NCBI RefSeq assembly: GCF_005925325.1
Contig: NZ_SRMP01000006.1
Location: 186,001-250,000 of the forward strand
Reading direction: 5' to 3'
DNA from: Pedobacter helvus
GTDB taxonomy: Bacteria > Bacteroidota > Bacteroidia > Sphingobacteriales > Sphingobacteriaceae
DNA length: 64,000 nucleotides
Position 1 is the stretch's first letter; every line of letters starts with the position of its first letter. The position numbers and the translations under genes are program-made. The notes under the pieces are model-generated. The model saw only the letters and a program-made list of their open reading frames with translations. It made no database searches and was not told the origin of the DNA. This document shows, piece after piece, positions 19,244-29,271 of this stretch.

Positions 19244-20770
19244 CTAGTGTTTAAAATGTCTAACCCCAGTAGTTACCATTGCAATACCTTTTTCATTAGC
19301 TTTTGCTACAGAATCAGCATCTTTAATGGAACCACCTGGTTGTAAAACTGAAGTAATACCAGCATCAGCAGCAATCTCCACACAATCAGGGAAAGGGAAG
19401 AAAGCATCAGAAGCCATAGCAGCACCTTGTACGCTGAAACCAAAAGAAGCCGCTTTTTCAATCGCTTGTCTCAAGGCATCAACTCTAGAAGTTTGACCAA
19501 CGCCACTTGCAATCAACACATCATCCTTAACCAAAACAATAGTGTTAGATTTAGTATGTTTTACAATTTTATTAGCGAAGTGTAAGTCTTTTAATTCTTG
19601 TGCAGTAGGTACTTTTTCAGTAACAGCAGTCATTTGTTCCGGACCTTCGATGGTTAAATCCTTATCTTGCTCAATTACACCATTCAATAAGGTTTTGAAT
19701 TGTTTTTTGTTCAATTCAACGTAATTGCGTTTCAAGATCACTCTGTTTTTCTTTGCTTTGAACAAATCTACAGCCGCTTGCTCGTAGCTAGGTGCAATTA
19801 AAACCTCAAAAAATAAATTATTAATTTCTTCAGCAGTTGCCAAATCAACTTCTCTATTGGTAATTAAAACACCACCAAAAGCAGAAACTGGATCGCAAGC
19901 CAAAGCATCGATCCAAGCTTGCTTAACCGTACTTCTAGAAGCTACGCCACAAGCGTTAGTATGTTTCAAAATCGCAAAAGTAGGCTCTTCAAACTCATCG
20001 ATTAAACTTACAGCTGCATCTACATCAACCAAATTGTTGTAGCTTAATTCCTTTCCGTTCAATTTAGTGAACATCTCATCTAAATTACCGTAGAAAGTTC
20101 CTTTCTGGTGAGGATTTTCGCCGTAACGCAAAGTTTGTGCAGTAGCAATACTTTCTTTAAATACGTTTAAAGGCTCTTCATTGTTAAAATAATTGAAGAT
20201 GGCTGTATCATAATGAGAGGAAGTATGGAAAGCTTTTTTAGCGAAAGCCTTACGTTGTGCTAAAGTTGTAGCACCATCTTGCTCTTGTAGTTGCTCTAAT
20301 AAAGTAGCGTAATCATCTTTCGATGCAATAATTACCACATCGTTAAAGTTTTTAGCAGCAGCTCTAATTAAAGAGATTCCGCCTATGTCAATTTTCTCGA
20401 TAATTTCTTCATCAGTTCCGCCACCTTTTACGGTTTCCTCAAAAGGATAAAGATCTACGATTACCAAATCAATTTCTGGGATTTCGTATTGAGCAATTTG
20501 CTCTTGATCGCCAGCTAAGTTTCTGCGGTTTAAAATACCACCAAAAACTTTAGGGTGTAAAGTTTTTACGCGTCCACCTAAAATAGAAGGATAGCCAGTC
20601 AAGTCTTCTACGGCAGTAACGGGAACATTTAAGTCTTTGATAAACTGTTCGGTCCCACCGGTAGAAAATAAGGTTACACCTTGCTTACCAAGGTACTCAA
20701 CTAATGGTGCTAAACCATCTTTATAATAAACTGAAATTAAAGCGTTTTTGATCTTTACTGATTGGCTCAT
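19244..20770 (-). CDS. purH: Bifunctional AICAR transformylase / IMP cyclohydrolase
   Basis: Catalyses the last two steps of IMP synthesis. The 508-residue protein has an N-terminal MGS-like IMP cyclohydrolase domain (LISVYYKDGLAPLVEYL, FSTGGTEQFIK, GGRVKTLHPKVFGGIL) and a C-terminal AICAR formyltransferase domain (RYGENPHQKGTFYG, LKHTNACGVA with the catalytic Lys-His, SDAFFPFPDCVE). Length is normal. purN lies upstream on the same strand across a 237-base spacer. A -7 box is present 24 bases before the start. Confidence 0.97.
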   Translation of the reverse strand: MSQSVKIKNALISVYYKDGLAPLVEYLGKQGVTLFSTGGTEQFIKDLNVPVTAVEDLTGYPSILGGRVKTLHPKVFGGILNRRNLAGDQEQIAQYEIPEIDLVIVDLYPFEETVKGGGTDEEIIEKIDIGGISLIRAAAKNFNDVVIIASKDDYATLLEQLQEQDGATTLAQRKAFAKKAFHTSSHYDTAIFNYFNNEEPLNVFKESIATAQTLRYGENPHQKGTFYGNLDEMFTKLNGKELSYNNLVDVDAAVSLIDEFEEPTFAILKHTNACGVASRSTVKQAWIDALACDPVSAFGGVLITNREVDLATAEEINNLFFEVLIAPSYEQAAVDLFKAKKNRVILKRNYVELNKKQFKTLLNGVIEQDKDLTIEGPEQMTAVTEKVPTAQELKDLHFANKIVKHTKSNTIVLVKDDVLIASGVGQTSRVDALRQAIEKAASFGFSVQGAAMASDAFFPFPDCVEIAADAGITSVLQPGGSIKDADSVAKANEKGIAMVTTGVRHFKH

Positions 20771-20793
20771 TTTGAGGGTATTGTTTTGAGCCG

Positions 20794-20801
20794 CAAAGGT
20801 A
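20794..20801 (-). promoter_or_regulatory. -7 promoter box of purH
   Basis: Minus strand TACCTTTG matches TAnnTTTG. No TTTG lies at the expected -33 distance. The same octamer serves map. Confidence 0.45.
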
Positions 20802-20879
20802 TGAAAATGAGACGATTTTTAGTGGAGGTTTTTTAAATAAAATTAGAGTTTATGTAAACAGGTTGTTTGGATTTTTAGA

Positions 20880-21005
20880 TGTTTGGTTTTTTAGAAGTTA
20901 TTAAGTCGGAGAGTTTTGAGGCCGCAAGTCCGAAAAGTTAGCGTTTGCCAAGGTTAGTGACTGTCTATACTTTTTAAAATCGAGAACTGAAAACTGCCTA
21001 CTGAT
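20880..21005. other. purN-purH spacer with short-word repeats
   Basis: No frame is supported. The spacer contains AGTCGGAGAGTT and CAAGTCCGAAAAG, which are near-complementary words, and a run of GAGAACTGAAAACTGCC-like repeats close to purN. It resembles the other quasi-palindromic spacers but is less regular. Confidence 0.35.
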
Positions 21006-21007
21006 CC

Positions 21008-21586
21008 CTATTTCTTTATCTTTTTAATTAAGGTTTCAACAATTTTTGGATAGTGCAAATGCTCTAGCTGTTGACCTTTGAATTTGATCATTTCCAAGTT
21101 GTCGTCCTTTTCAATGCGATATTTAGCTTGGTAGATGAACTCGCCTTCATCATAATGCTCATTTACGTAATGGATTGTAATGCCACCTTCAGTATCACCA
21201 GCTTCCATTACCGCTTTGTGTACGCGATCACCATACATGCCTTTGCCGCCATACTTAGGTAATAGGGCAGGGTGGATGTTGATCATTCTTCCAGGATATT
21301 CCTTCAATAAATTTTGAGGGATTAGCCAAAGGAACCCAGCCAACACAATGAGATCGATATCTAGGTTTTTAAGTAGATCTAACACATCATCAGTCTGATA
21401 GAATTCATGTCTATCGAAAATGTGGGAAGGGATTTCGAAGCTGTCCGCTCTTTGTAATACGTACGATTCTGGATTGTTAGTTAATACGAGGGCAACCTCT
21501 GCCTCTGTACTACGTTTAAAATGCTCCATAATCTTTTGAGCGTTTGATCCTGATCCTGAAGCAAAAATGGCGATACGTTTCTTCAC
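21008..21586 (-). CDS. purN: Phosphoribosylglycinamide formyltransferase
   Basis: Formylates GAR with 10-formyl-THF in purine synthesis. The protein has the GART core: IAIFASGSGSNAQ at the start, VLAGFLWLIP, NIHPALLPKYGGKGMYG with the catalytic Asn and His, and GITIHYVNEHYDEGEFI with the catalytic Asp region. I chose the GTG at 21586 (192 residues), which puts the family start VKKRIAIF in place. A TTG at 21607 would add seven residues. It pairs functionally with purH downstream. Confidence 0.93.
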   Translation of the reverse strand: MKKRIAIFASGSGSNAQKIMEHFKRSTEAEVALVLTNNPESYVLQRADSFEIPSHIFDRHEFYQTDDVLDLLKNLDIDLIVLAGFLWLIPQNLLKEYPGRMINIHPALLPKYGGKGMYGDRVHKAVMEAGDTEGGITIHYVNEHYDEGEFIYQAKYRIEKDDNLEMIKFKGQQLEHLHYPKIVETLIKKIKK

Positions 21587-21746
21587 TGAGTTCTGTGTTT
21601 TTTTCAAAAATAATATTTTAAGCCTTTTCGCACTAATTTTAAGCCAAAAAACCTAATTTAATCGAAAATGGCGTGCTGCTGCTATTGTTTTGCTTTCAAC
21701 GGCTTCGTGCTTAAATCATTAGATGGAAATTTTTTTTTAAAACCAT

Positions 21747-21777
21747 TTTGCATTTATAATTATTACCTCTATATTTG
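21747..21777 (+). promoter_or_regulatory. Promoter of rpsT
   Basis: A perfect Bacteroidota promoter: TTTG at 21747-21750, a 19-base spacer, and TATATTTG at 21770-21777, followed by a ~35-base leader. Confidence 0.85.
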
Positions 21778-21817
21778 CAGTCCGAAAATAAATACAGAAG
21801 AAATAAAAGGCTAAACA

Positions 21818-22072
21818 ATGGCAAATCATAAATCAGCATTAAAAAGAATTAGAGCAAACGCTGCAAAACGTTTACGTAACAGATATCAAGCTAAAACTAC
21901 ACGTACATTCATCAAAAGATTGCGTGCTGCTGAAGATAAAAAAACAGGATTAGAATTACTTCCTAAAGTTATTTCTATGTTGGATCGTTTAGCTAAAAAG
22001 AACGTTATCCACAAAAATAAAGCTTCAAACAATAAAGCAAAATTAACCAAGTTCGTTAACAACTTGAAATAA
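21818..22072 (+). CDS. rpsT: 30S ribosomal protein S20
   Basis: The 84-residue basic protein starts MANHKSALKRIRANAAKRLRN, as S20 proteins do, and continues with ARNRYQAKTTRTFIKRLR-type helices. It binds 16S rRNA in the body of the small subunit. It has its own consensus promoter and terminator and so is monocistronic. Its start has only a weak GG in an A-rich leader and no true SD sequence. Confidence 0.97.
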   Translation: MANHKSALKRIRANAAKRLRNRYQAKTTRTFIKRLRAAEDKKTGLELLPKVISMLDRLAKKNVIHKNKASNNKAKLTKFVNNLK

Positions 22073-22095
22073 TCGCTTTTTTTAACGATATTTAA

Positions 22096-22130
22096 GACGG
22101 TGTCATCGTAAGATGATGCCGTTTTTTTTG
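22096..22130 (+). terminator. Terminator of rpsT
   Basis: An 11-bp stem with GACGGTGTCATC opposite GATGATGCCGT, loop GTAA, then a run of eight T. Confidence 0.85.
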
Positions 22131-22148
22131 TTTTTAAAAAAAATAGCG

Positions 22149-23201
22149 ATGAAAAAAATGACTCTCTTTCTGGCTGCTTTTTTCTTAAGCAGTCTTGTCT
22201 TTGCTCAGACAAAATTTGAAATTTCTGGTAAATACAAAACTCCGGTAAATGGGGTAATGCAGATCTCCTATGGAGGAGGAAAATCGGATTCGATACCGAT
22301 CTTAAATGGTAGTTTTAAATATCAGGGCACGGTAGAAGCTCCATATCTCATAAGCTTGTTTGCTAGTTTGAAAAATATTCCATCAGAATTAAGACTGACA
22401 GGTATGAGTTTTTTTGTAGATGGAAGACCTACCATTGTAGAATTGGATACGCTAACAAAGAAAAACACTAGGTTTAATTTTATAGATACGAAGGTAACTT
22501 TTGTACAAAAAAGTATTTTTCAAGAAAAGTCTGATTTGCTTAGAAGCGAATTGAACGGTTTAGATGTTTCTAAAGATGAGGATAAGAAGAAAGCGCAAGA
22601 AATTGTACTTGCCAATTTAAGGAGAAATAAATCTGAAAAGGAACGGAGTATTTTAATCAGTGAGAATTCACGGTTTTTATCGAAGGATAAAATGATGGAT
22701 TTGTACAACGGCTTTAGCGACAAGATCAGATCATCTTCATACGGCGTTCAGATTAAAAATGCAGCGTTAACAAAGTACAAGCTAAAAATTGGAGAAACTT
22801 TACCGTTATTTTCTCAAAAGGATTCTAAGGGTGATATTTTCAAAAGCTCTAACTTAAAAGGAAAATATGTTTTGATTGATTTTTGGGCTTCTTGGTGTGT
22901 GCCATGTCGCAAAGACAATCCGAATTTAGTAAATGCGTTTACTAAATTTAGGAATAAGGGTTTTGATATTTTAGGTATATCCCTAGATACAAAGAGAAGT
23001 AATTGGTTAGAGGCAATTAACGCAGATGGCTTAACTTGGCAGCACGTATCCGATTTGCAAGGTTGGGATAATGAAGTGGCCAGTATGTTTAGCATTACTT
23101 CAGTTCCTTCGAATATATTGATTGATCGCGAAGGAAAGATCATTGCTTTAAATCTTAGGGGGGAAGAATTGGAGAAAAAACTCTCCGAAGTCCTGCTTTA
23201 A
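22149..23201 (+). CDS. TlpA-like periplasmic thioredoxin with N-terminal DUF4369-like domain
   Basis: From the ATG at 22149 the 350-residue protein begins with a signal peptide (MKKMTLFLAAFFLSSLVFAQ). The frame can be extended to 22113, but that runs into the rpsT terminator. Residues 20-120 look like the beta-rich DUF4369 domain common in Bacteroidota. Residues about 215-350 form a TlpA/ResA-type thioredoxin fold with DFWASWCVPCRKDNP; the redox cysteines are Cys250 and Cys253. It probably reduces or reshuffles disulfides of exported proteins. It is followed by radC after 14 bases. Confidence 0.85.
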   Translation: MKKMTLFLAAFFLSSLVFAQTKFEISGKYKTPVNGVMQISYGGGKSDSIPILNGSFKYQGTVEAPYLISLFASLKNIPSELRLTGMSFFVDGRPTIVELDTLTKKNTRFNFIDTKVTFVQKSIFQEKSDLLRSELNGLDVSKDEDKKKAQEIVLANLRRNKSEKERSILISENSRFLSKDKMMDLYNGFSDKIRSSSYGVQIKNAALTKYKLKIGETLPLFSQKDSKGDIFKSSNLKGKYVLIDFWASWCVPCRKDNPNLVNAFTKFRNKGFDILGISLDTKRSNWLEAINADGLTWQHVSDLQGWDNEVASMFSITSVPSNILIDREGKIIALNLRGEELEKKLSEVLL

Positions 23202-23215
23202 ATAATTCTACATCT

Positions 23216-23914
23216 ATGTCTATCTATGAAAACAAACTAGGTATCAAAGCTTGGGCAGAAGCTGATCGGCCTAGAGAAAAACTCCTGCAACAAGGTCGGC
23301 GGCAGCTTACCGACGCGGAGCTCATTGCCATCTTAATTGGTTCGGGTAGTAGGAATGAAACTGCGGTGGATTTGAGCAAGCGCATTTTAGGTTCTTGCCA
23401 AAATGACCTCCACAAGCTAGCGCAACTTGGTGTGAAAGAACTATCCAAATTTAAAGGTATCGGCGAAGCCAAAGCCATCACTATTGTTGCTGCTTTGGAA
23501 TTGGGAAGACGAAGAAAAGATGCCGAGCCAGCCGATGTACAAAAGGTAAATTCATCTATTGATGTACATCGAGTGATTAAAGCTGATTTGGCAGATCTGC
23601 CCCATGAAGAGTTTTGGGTAATTTTACTCAATCGTGCTAATACCGTAATTGGAAAGTATTTTTTGAGCAAAGGTGGTCAGGCGGGAACGGTTGTTGATCC
23701 GAAAATGGTTTTTAAAATTGCCTTGGAGCATGGTGCCGCTTCGGTAGTTTTAGTTCATAATCATCCCTCTGGTAGTTTAAAACCAAGCAGTGCAGATGTG
23801 AGTATTACCAAGAAATTGATGGAGCTGGGAAAGATGATGGAGATTGCGGTGCACGATCATTTGATCGTTTATAATGATACTTTTTTAAGCCTTGCAGATG
23901 AAGGCTACGTTTAG
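23216..23914 (+). CDS. radC: RadC family protein (JAB/MPN domain)
   Basis: The 232-residue protein has an N-terminal helix-hairpin-helix-like region (ELSKFKGIGEAKAITI near 78-93) and a C-terminal JAB domain with the metal-binding motif EHGAASVVLVHNHPSG and a downstream Asp in SADVSIT. Length is typical. RadC is named as a DNA repair protein, but its role is not established. It follows the TlpA-like gene closely, and a strong bidirectional hairpin separates it from susD. Confidence 0.93.
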   Translation: MSIYENKLGIKAWAEADRPREKLLQQGRRQLTDAELIAILIGSGSRNETAVDLSKRILGSCQNDLHKLAQLGVKELSKFKGIGEAKAITIVAALELGRRRKDAEPADVQKVNSSIDVHRVIKADLADLPHEEFWVILLNRANTVIGKYFLSKGGQAGTVVDPKMVFKIALEHGAASVVLVHNHPSGSLKPSSADVSITKKLMELGKMMEIAVHDHLIVYNDTFLSLADEGYV

Positions 23915-23919
23915 CTCAT

Positions 23920-23963
23920 AAAAAAAACAGCACTCAGTTTTTAATTTCTGAGTGCTGTTTTAG
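23920..23963. terminator. Bidirectional terminator between radC and the susD-like gene
   Basis: AACAGCACTCAG and CTGAGTGCTGTT form a perfect 12-bp stem with A and T runs on the two sides, so it can stop both convergent transcripts. Confidence 0.9.
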
Positions 23964-23968
23964 CATAT

Positions 23969-25627
23969 TTAGTAACCAGGATTTGGTTTAAGTACGCCGT
24001 TCGATAAGGTGATTTGTGCAGGAGGAATAGGTAACCTTCCTCGTTTCGAAACATCCCAATCCATCTGGTAAGCATTTGCAGGTGTGTTAGCTCCGCTTGT
24101 TAATGTAATTGGACCACCCAAGCTGCTCGTTCCGTTATAATACGGGCCAATTAGGCTAGAAGCATCGATCATCTGTTTTGCGTATGGCAAGCCGTAACGT
24201 AGTAAATCCCAATAACGAATACCTTCGCCAGCTAATTCTACTCTGCGCTCGTGTCTGATGTTGTCAATAGTTGCTACACGATTCCCTAGGCCAACACGAC
24301 TGCGAACTCTATTTAAATAAGCATCAGCTTTGGTTTGGTCTACACCAATATTCAATTCTGAAGCCATCAATAATACATCAGAAAATCTGATTGCATGAAG
24401 GTTTTGTCCCCAGTTAATGTCATTTAATCCTGAGGCTGTTTTGTATTCGCTAGTGGTATTGTACTTGTTGTTAAAGTAACCAGTATGTTGCCATCCTTTG
24501 ATAATTCCCGGAGCAGCGGCGGTAGAATTTAGTACCAATATAGTTGCTGCACGGCGTGGATCTAAGACAGGCGTGGTTTCAAAAGCTCGGTACAATGACT
24601 CCGTTGGAACCGCGTTACTAAAACCTGCTGTGTAAGGATTTCCGTTTACACCTCTTGGACCGAAATAAAGTACATTGTAGTTTCCTTGTGCACGGAACTG
24701 ATCGCTGGTGCTACCAGATACGGGTTGTGTATTGCTATGTACCACTTCCCAAACAGATTCGATACCTAGTTCATTAGCTTTTCTCCAAATATCACTGTAA
24801 TTGCCAATTAAATCAAAACCTGCAGAAGGCGCAATGATTTCGTCTAGATAAGTGCGTACAGCAGCCGCATCAATCACTTTTGTTCCGGTATTTAATTCAG
24901 TATTGTAAACACCTTTGTTAAATAAGTAAACTCTTGCCAATAGGGCAGAAGCCGACCAGTAGGTAGCACGACCAGCATTTGCTTTCATGCTGGTTTTAGG
25001 CAAAACGGCCATTGCATCTACCAAGTCTTTAGCAATTTGATTAAATACTTCTTGTGGTGGTGCCTGTGGTTGGTTGTATTCATCTGGAGCCTGTTGTTTA
25101 ATGATTAAAGGCACGTTTTCAAACCATTTTACCAAATCGAAATAGAAATGCGCCCTTAAAAACTTAGCCTCGCCAGTTGTTAAAGCTTTAAAATTAGCGG
25201 TGCTTTCTACGCGATCGATGTTGGCTAAATAAGTATTTGCTCTGGCAATACCTTGGTAGTAGATACTCCACACACTTCCATAGGTACCATCGTTTGCATT
25301 GAATGGTGCAGTTGTAGTTGCCTTGAAGTTTTCTATACCCTTAACGCCAACCGCATCAGAAGAGCTTCCGCCACCAGAGTAGGCGTCATCAGAAGCAGCT
25401 TCGGCCCAACCCATTAATGGTGTATGACCTTGGTTAATATTTCCCCATTGTAAAACATGATAAATGCCAGCTAACGCTTGTGTAGCCTGTAATTCTGTTT
25501 TAAAGAAATTACTTTCTTCGATTTGAGAAGCGGGTGTTATTTCTAAGAAAGATTTTTTACATCCGTTGGTAACAAGCAGTAAAGTAGCGGCTACCAAGAA
25601 CATTATATTTTTTTGTATATGTTGCAT
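23969..25627 (-). CDS. SusD/RagB family nutrient-binding outer membrane lipoprotein
   Basis: The 552-residue protein has a lipoprotein signal with the acylated Cys23 (VTNGCKKSFLEI). The SusD fold shows in the N-terminal FFKTELQATQALAGIYHVL helices, the central TPR-like region FLRAHFYFDLVKWF, and the C-terminal RHERRVELAGEGIRYWDLLR motif that marks the family. It binds the substrate at the cell surface for its SusC partner just upstream. No glycan enzymes lie next to the pair, so the substrate is unknown. Confidence 0.95.
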   Translation of the reverse strand: MQHIQKNIMFLVAATLLLVTNGCKKSFLEITPASQIEESNFFKTELQATQALAGIYHVLQWGNINQGHTPLMGWAEAASDDAYSGGGSSSDAVGVKGIENFKATTTAPFNANDGTYGSVWSIYYQGIARANTYLANIDRVESTANFKALTTGEAKFLRAHFYFDLVKWFENVPLIIKQQAPDEYNQPQAPPQEVFNQIAKDLVDAMAVLPKTSMKANAGRATYWSASALLARVYLFNKGVYNTELNTGTKVIDAAAVRTYLDEIIAPSAGFDLIGNYSDIWRKANELGIESVWEVVHSNTQPVSGSTSDQFRAQGNYNVLYFGPRGVNGNPYTAGFSNAVPTESLYRAFETTPVLDPRRAATILVLNSTAAAPGIIKGWQHTGYFNNKYNTTSEYKTASGLNDINWGQNLHAIRFSDVLLMASELNIGVDQTKADAYLNRVRSRVGLGNRVATIDNIRHERRVELAGEGIRYWDLLRYGLPYAKQMIDASSLIGPYYNGTSSLGGPITLTSGANTPANAYQMDWDVSKRGRLPIPPAQITLSNGVLKPNPGY

Positions 25628-25646
25628 GATTAGATTCTTTAAAGGG

Positions 25647-28600
25647 TTATAACTTTACATTGACACCGAAACGGAAAGTTCTTGCTTGAGGATAAACACC
25701 TCTGTCAATTCCTAATGACAACGGGCTGCTTGCGCCAATTTCTGGATCAAACCCGGTGTAATTGGTAAGGGTGAAAGCGTTATCCACAGCTACAAAAAAT
25801 CTCAAGCCATTTACACGTACTTTTTGTGTTAATAATTGAGGTAAAGTGTATCCTAATTGAATGTTTTTCACACGAACAAAGCTGCCATCTTCCAATAAAA
25901 GATCTGAAACGGTTGCGTAGTTACGGTTTGGATCTGTAGTTACAAAACGAGGGAATTTAGCATCTGTGTTGCTTGGCGACCAGTAATCTAACATGGTTGC
26001 TGGCATATTTGAAACTGTTTTGTCGAATCGGTAATTACCGTTAAATACTTTGTGACCAAACATTCCTATACCGAAGACACTCAGGTCAAAGTTTTTGTAA
26101 TTTACATTGATGGTTAAGCCAGAAATGTATTTCGGATTTGGATCGCCGATGTTGGTTCGGTCGTTATCATTAATTACACCATCACCATTGGTATCTATAA
26201 ACTTCAAATCTCCAGGTTTAGCATTCGGCTGTATTTTGGTTACATTACCGGTATTAGGATTGGTAAAGGTGTAAGCATCTATCTCGGCTTGCGATTGGAA
26301 AATGCCAGCAGTTCTTTGCCCCCAGAAGTATCCGATTGGCTGCCCAACCGACATACGGGTGATACTTCCCATACTGATATAGGCAGCTCCAGCAATGGCC
26401 TGAGCGGTATTGTTGATTCTGGTAACCTCATTTTTGTTATGAGAAATGTTGAATGAAACACCTAACCCCCAATCTTTACCAAATTTCTCATTGTAGTTAA
26501 TTCCTAATTCAATCCCTTTGTTTTGTACGTTACCGCCATTCACAAATGGTGCACTGTAGCCTACACTTGCCAAAATGTTCGGGCGAATCAATAAGTCTTT
26601 AGTTGTTTTTATGTAGTAATCAGCAGATACTGATAGTTTATCCTTAAAGAAGTTTACATCTAAACCAAAGTTGGTTTGCTCACTGGTTTCCCATTTAAGA
26701 TCAGGGTTTGAAATAGCACCTAAAGAAGCGCCGCTATACAAATATTCTGCTCCAGTGCCATTTACAAAAGTGTAGCCGTTGTTGGCGGTATTAATTGTTG
26801 AAGCCCAAGGGAATGAACTACCTAAGTTTTCGTTGCCATTTTGACCCCATGAAGCACGGAGTTTTAAGAATGAAATTGCATTTACATCAAAGAAAGACTC
26901 TTTAGAAACCACCCATCCACCGGAGATAGAAGGAAAGGTTGCATAAGGGTTATTTCTTCCAAAACGTGATGAACCATCACGACGGATGATACCTGAAAGC
27001 AAGTATTTGTCGTCGTAGCTATAAGCAAATCTACCGAAGTAAGAAGCTAATGTTCTGCGATCTGCGCCACCACCGTTTATGCTCGAAGTGATATCGGTAG
27101 CTACATCGATGTAAGCTAAATCTGGATCGATGGGAGAGTTGTCGTTTCTCGAACCGCTCAAGTTTTGAGTGAAAAATTTATAAGCCGATTGTCCTGCAAT
27201 TAATTGGATGTTGTGCTTTTTAACGTCTAGATTATAGCTTAATACATTTTCTACTTGCCAAGTGTTGGTACGGTAGAAATTAGTAGTTACTCTTGAGAAA
27301 GTTTGATTAGACGTTGGGAGTAAGTAGTAGATTGGCGTGTAGCTGTTCACATTTTCATTAGCTAAATCCATTCCGTAGCTAGACCTAAATTTAAGGTTCT
27401 TTAGAATGCTTAGTTCTGCATAAACATTTCCTAGCAATTTGTCTATTTTACGATTGCCGTTAATGATGGCAATTTGTGCTAACGGATTGGCAAAAGTAGC
27501 TTCTGGAGATATGCCAAAAATACCATTTGCATCACGAACCGCATTTACGTTGTAGTTAGCCAATTTTGTAGGGTCGGTTTCGTAAAGTGGCGTAATTGGG
27601 TCGATGCTAATCGCGTTACCTAAAACGTGTCCACCTTGATCTCCATTGTCAAAAATTGCTCTTCTATCGGTATTGATGTAATTTAAGTTGGTTCCGATTT
27701 TTAGGAAGTTGGTTATTTTCTGATCAACGTTCAATCTGAAAGTGTAACGAGTAAACTCAGAATTTTTTCCACCAATAACGCCTTCTTGACCAAAGTAAGA
27801 GAACTTAGCTAGATAAGTAGATTTGTCGTTACCACCAGAGGCAGAAACTTGATGATCGAAAATAGGTTTGTTGCTTTGGAATAAGGCATCTTGCCAATTC
27901 GTTCCCGTACCAAGTGCAGATGGGTTTGGATAAGGTAATGGATTGCTTGGATTTGCATTGGTAGAACCAACGTTCATCATCTCTGCATACTGAGTTGCAT
28001 TTAAAACATCAAGTTTACGCCAAGCATTTTGTACGCCGTAGTAACCATCATAACTTAATTGAGGTTTACCTGCAGTTCCCTTTTTGGTAGTAATTAAAAT
28101 AACACCATTGGCACCTCTAGCCCCATAAATGGCAGAAGAAGCCGCATCTTTTAATACATCCATACGTTCGATGTCGCCAGGGTTTAAGTATTCGATAGTA
28201 CTTACTGGAAATCCATCAACGATAAAAAGCGGATCTGGACTGTTGTTAGTTCCTGTACCTCTAATCCTGATCATTGGTTTATCTCCTGGTTGTCCGTTTT
28301 GGTTAAGTACCAATACGCCGGGTGCGTTTCCTTGAAGAGCTTGTTCTACACGGGTAATCGATAGTTTTTCTATGGTTTTGCTTTGTACCGATGTAATTGC
28401 AGTAGTAAGGTTTTGCTTTTTCTCACTACCATAACCCACAACTACTATCTCCTGCAAAGCAGAAGATGAAGCTTGTAAAATCACTTCTAGTGTAGCTGGT
28501 GTAGCATCACTAATTCTGATTTCTTTGGTGATAAATCCTATGTAGCTAACTACTAAGGTATGGCCAGGCGTTAACTGCTTTAAAGTGATTTCCCCATTTA

Positions 28601-29096
28601 AATCCGTACTATAGTTTTTGCTAGTTTCCTTGACAAGAATATTTGCCCCAGGTAAAGCTAATTTCATCGTATCCAAAACTTTAACCTTAATGTCGATAAA
28701 GGCTTGGGCGGAAACATTGTTACTAACAGCAGTTTTGATTTTTGGCTGTATTACAATAGTTTTCTTAGCGATGGTGTAGGTGTAGGGCAGTTCCTTTAGT
28801 AAAGTCGACAAGGCATCGTCAATGCTTGCAGATTTGATATTCACGCTCACATTGAGTTGATTAATGTCATCTCCTTTCCAAAAGAAACTATAGCCACTTT
28901 GCTTTTCTATATCTGAAAATACTGTGGTGATAGGTTTGTTCTTAGCTGTAAGAGATATGAGTTGAGCATATCCTTTAGCCGATACCTGTAAACAGGCAAT
29001 GGTCATCAATAATATTGTGATTTTCATTGCTTTAACTAGTGTTTTTGGGATTGCAAACTGTTTAAAAACAGTTTTAACACCTAAGTTTAAAATCAT
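25647..29096 (-). CDS. SusC/RagA TonB-dependent receptor with STN signalling domain
   Basis: The 1149-residue protein starts with a long signal region (membrane stretch at about 24-45), then an STN domain (about 45-115), a carboxypeptidase-regulatory-like domain (about 133-215), a plug with EIVVVGYGSEKKQNLTTAI, VDGFPV and DAASSAIYGARGANGVI, and a barrel ending in an aromatic FRFGVNVKL. It imports an oligomer across the outer membrane with the SusD partner. The STN domain is what lets such receptors signal to the FecR anti-sigma protein encoded upstream. Confidence 0.97.
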   Translation of the reverse strand: MILNLGVKTVFKQFAIPKTLVKAMKITILLMTIACLQVSAKGYAQLISLTAKNKPITTVFSDIEKQSGYSFFWKGDDINQLNVSVNIKSASIDDALSTLLKELPYTYTIAKKTIVIQPKIKTAVSNNVSAQAFIDIKVKVLDTMKLALPGANILVKETSKNYSTDLNGEITLKQLTPGHTLVVSYIGFITKEIRISDATPATLEVILQASSSALQEIVVVGYGSEKKQNLTTAITSVQSKTIEKLSITRVEQALQGNAPGVLVLNQNGQPGDKPMIRIRGTGTNNSPDPLFIVDGFPVSTIEYLNPGDIERMDVLKDAASSAIYGARGANGVILITTKKGTAGKPQLSYDGYYGVQNAWRKLDVLNATQYAEMMNVGSTNANPSNPLPYPNPSALGTGTNWQDALFQSNKPIFDHQVSASGGNDKSTYLAKFSYFGQEGVIGGKNSEFTRYTFRLNVDQKITNFLKIGTNLNYINTDRRAIFDNGDQGGHVLGNAISIDPITPLYETDPTKLANYNVNAVRDANGIFGISPEATFANPLAQIAIINGNRKIDKLLGNVYAELSILKNLKFRSSYGMDLANENVNSYTPIYYLLPTSNQTFSRVTTNFYRTNTWQVENVLSYNLDVKKHNIQLIAGQSAYKFFTQNLSGSRNDNSPIDPDLAYIDVATDITSSINGGGADRRTLASYFGRFAYSYDDKYLLSGIIRRDGSSRFGRNNPYATFPSISGGWVVSKESFFDVNAISFLKLRASWGQNGNENLGSSFPWASTINTANNGYTFVNGTGAEYLYSGASLGAISNPDLKWETSEQTNFGLDVNFFKDKLSVSADYYIKTTKDLLIRPNILASVGYSAPFVNGGNVQNKGIELGINYNEKFGKDWGLGVSFNISHNKNEVTRINNTAQAIAGAAYISMGSITRMSVGQPIGYFWGQRTAGIFQSQAEIDAYTFTNPNTGNVTKIQPNAKPGDLKFIDTNGDGVINDNDRTNIGDPNPKYISGLTINVNYKNFDLSVFGIGMFGHKVFNGNYRFDKTVSNMPATMLDYWSPSNTDAKFPRFVTTDPNRNYATVSDLLLEDGSFVRVKNIQLGYTLPQLLTQKVRVNGLRFFVAVDNAFTLTNYTGFDPEIGASSPLSLGIDRGVYPQARTFRFGVNVKL

Positions 29097-29271
29097 ACTT
29101 TTGTTGTGTTATTTGGTTTTACGAATTAATTAGATCCAAGTTTGATAATTTTGGGCCAGATAATTTTGCCGGGGGTGTTGGAGCACTTCCGGTTTTTTAT
29201 TTTTTGGCTATTGAGTGTAGAATTATTTTCTTTCCATAGTTTCCTTTCTCTGTTTTAAATTGATAGCTTTT

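Noticed and set aside
29050..29085. AAACTGTTTAAAAACAGTTTT palindrome (named here by its ends AAACTGTTT/AAACAGTTT) near the SusC start
   Set aside because: It resembles the ends of the 32308-32432 element, but it lies in the signal-peptide coding region with normal codons and no interior, so chance is the simplest explanation.
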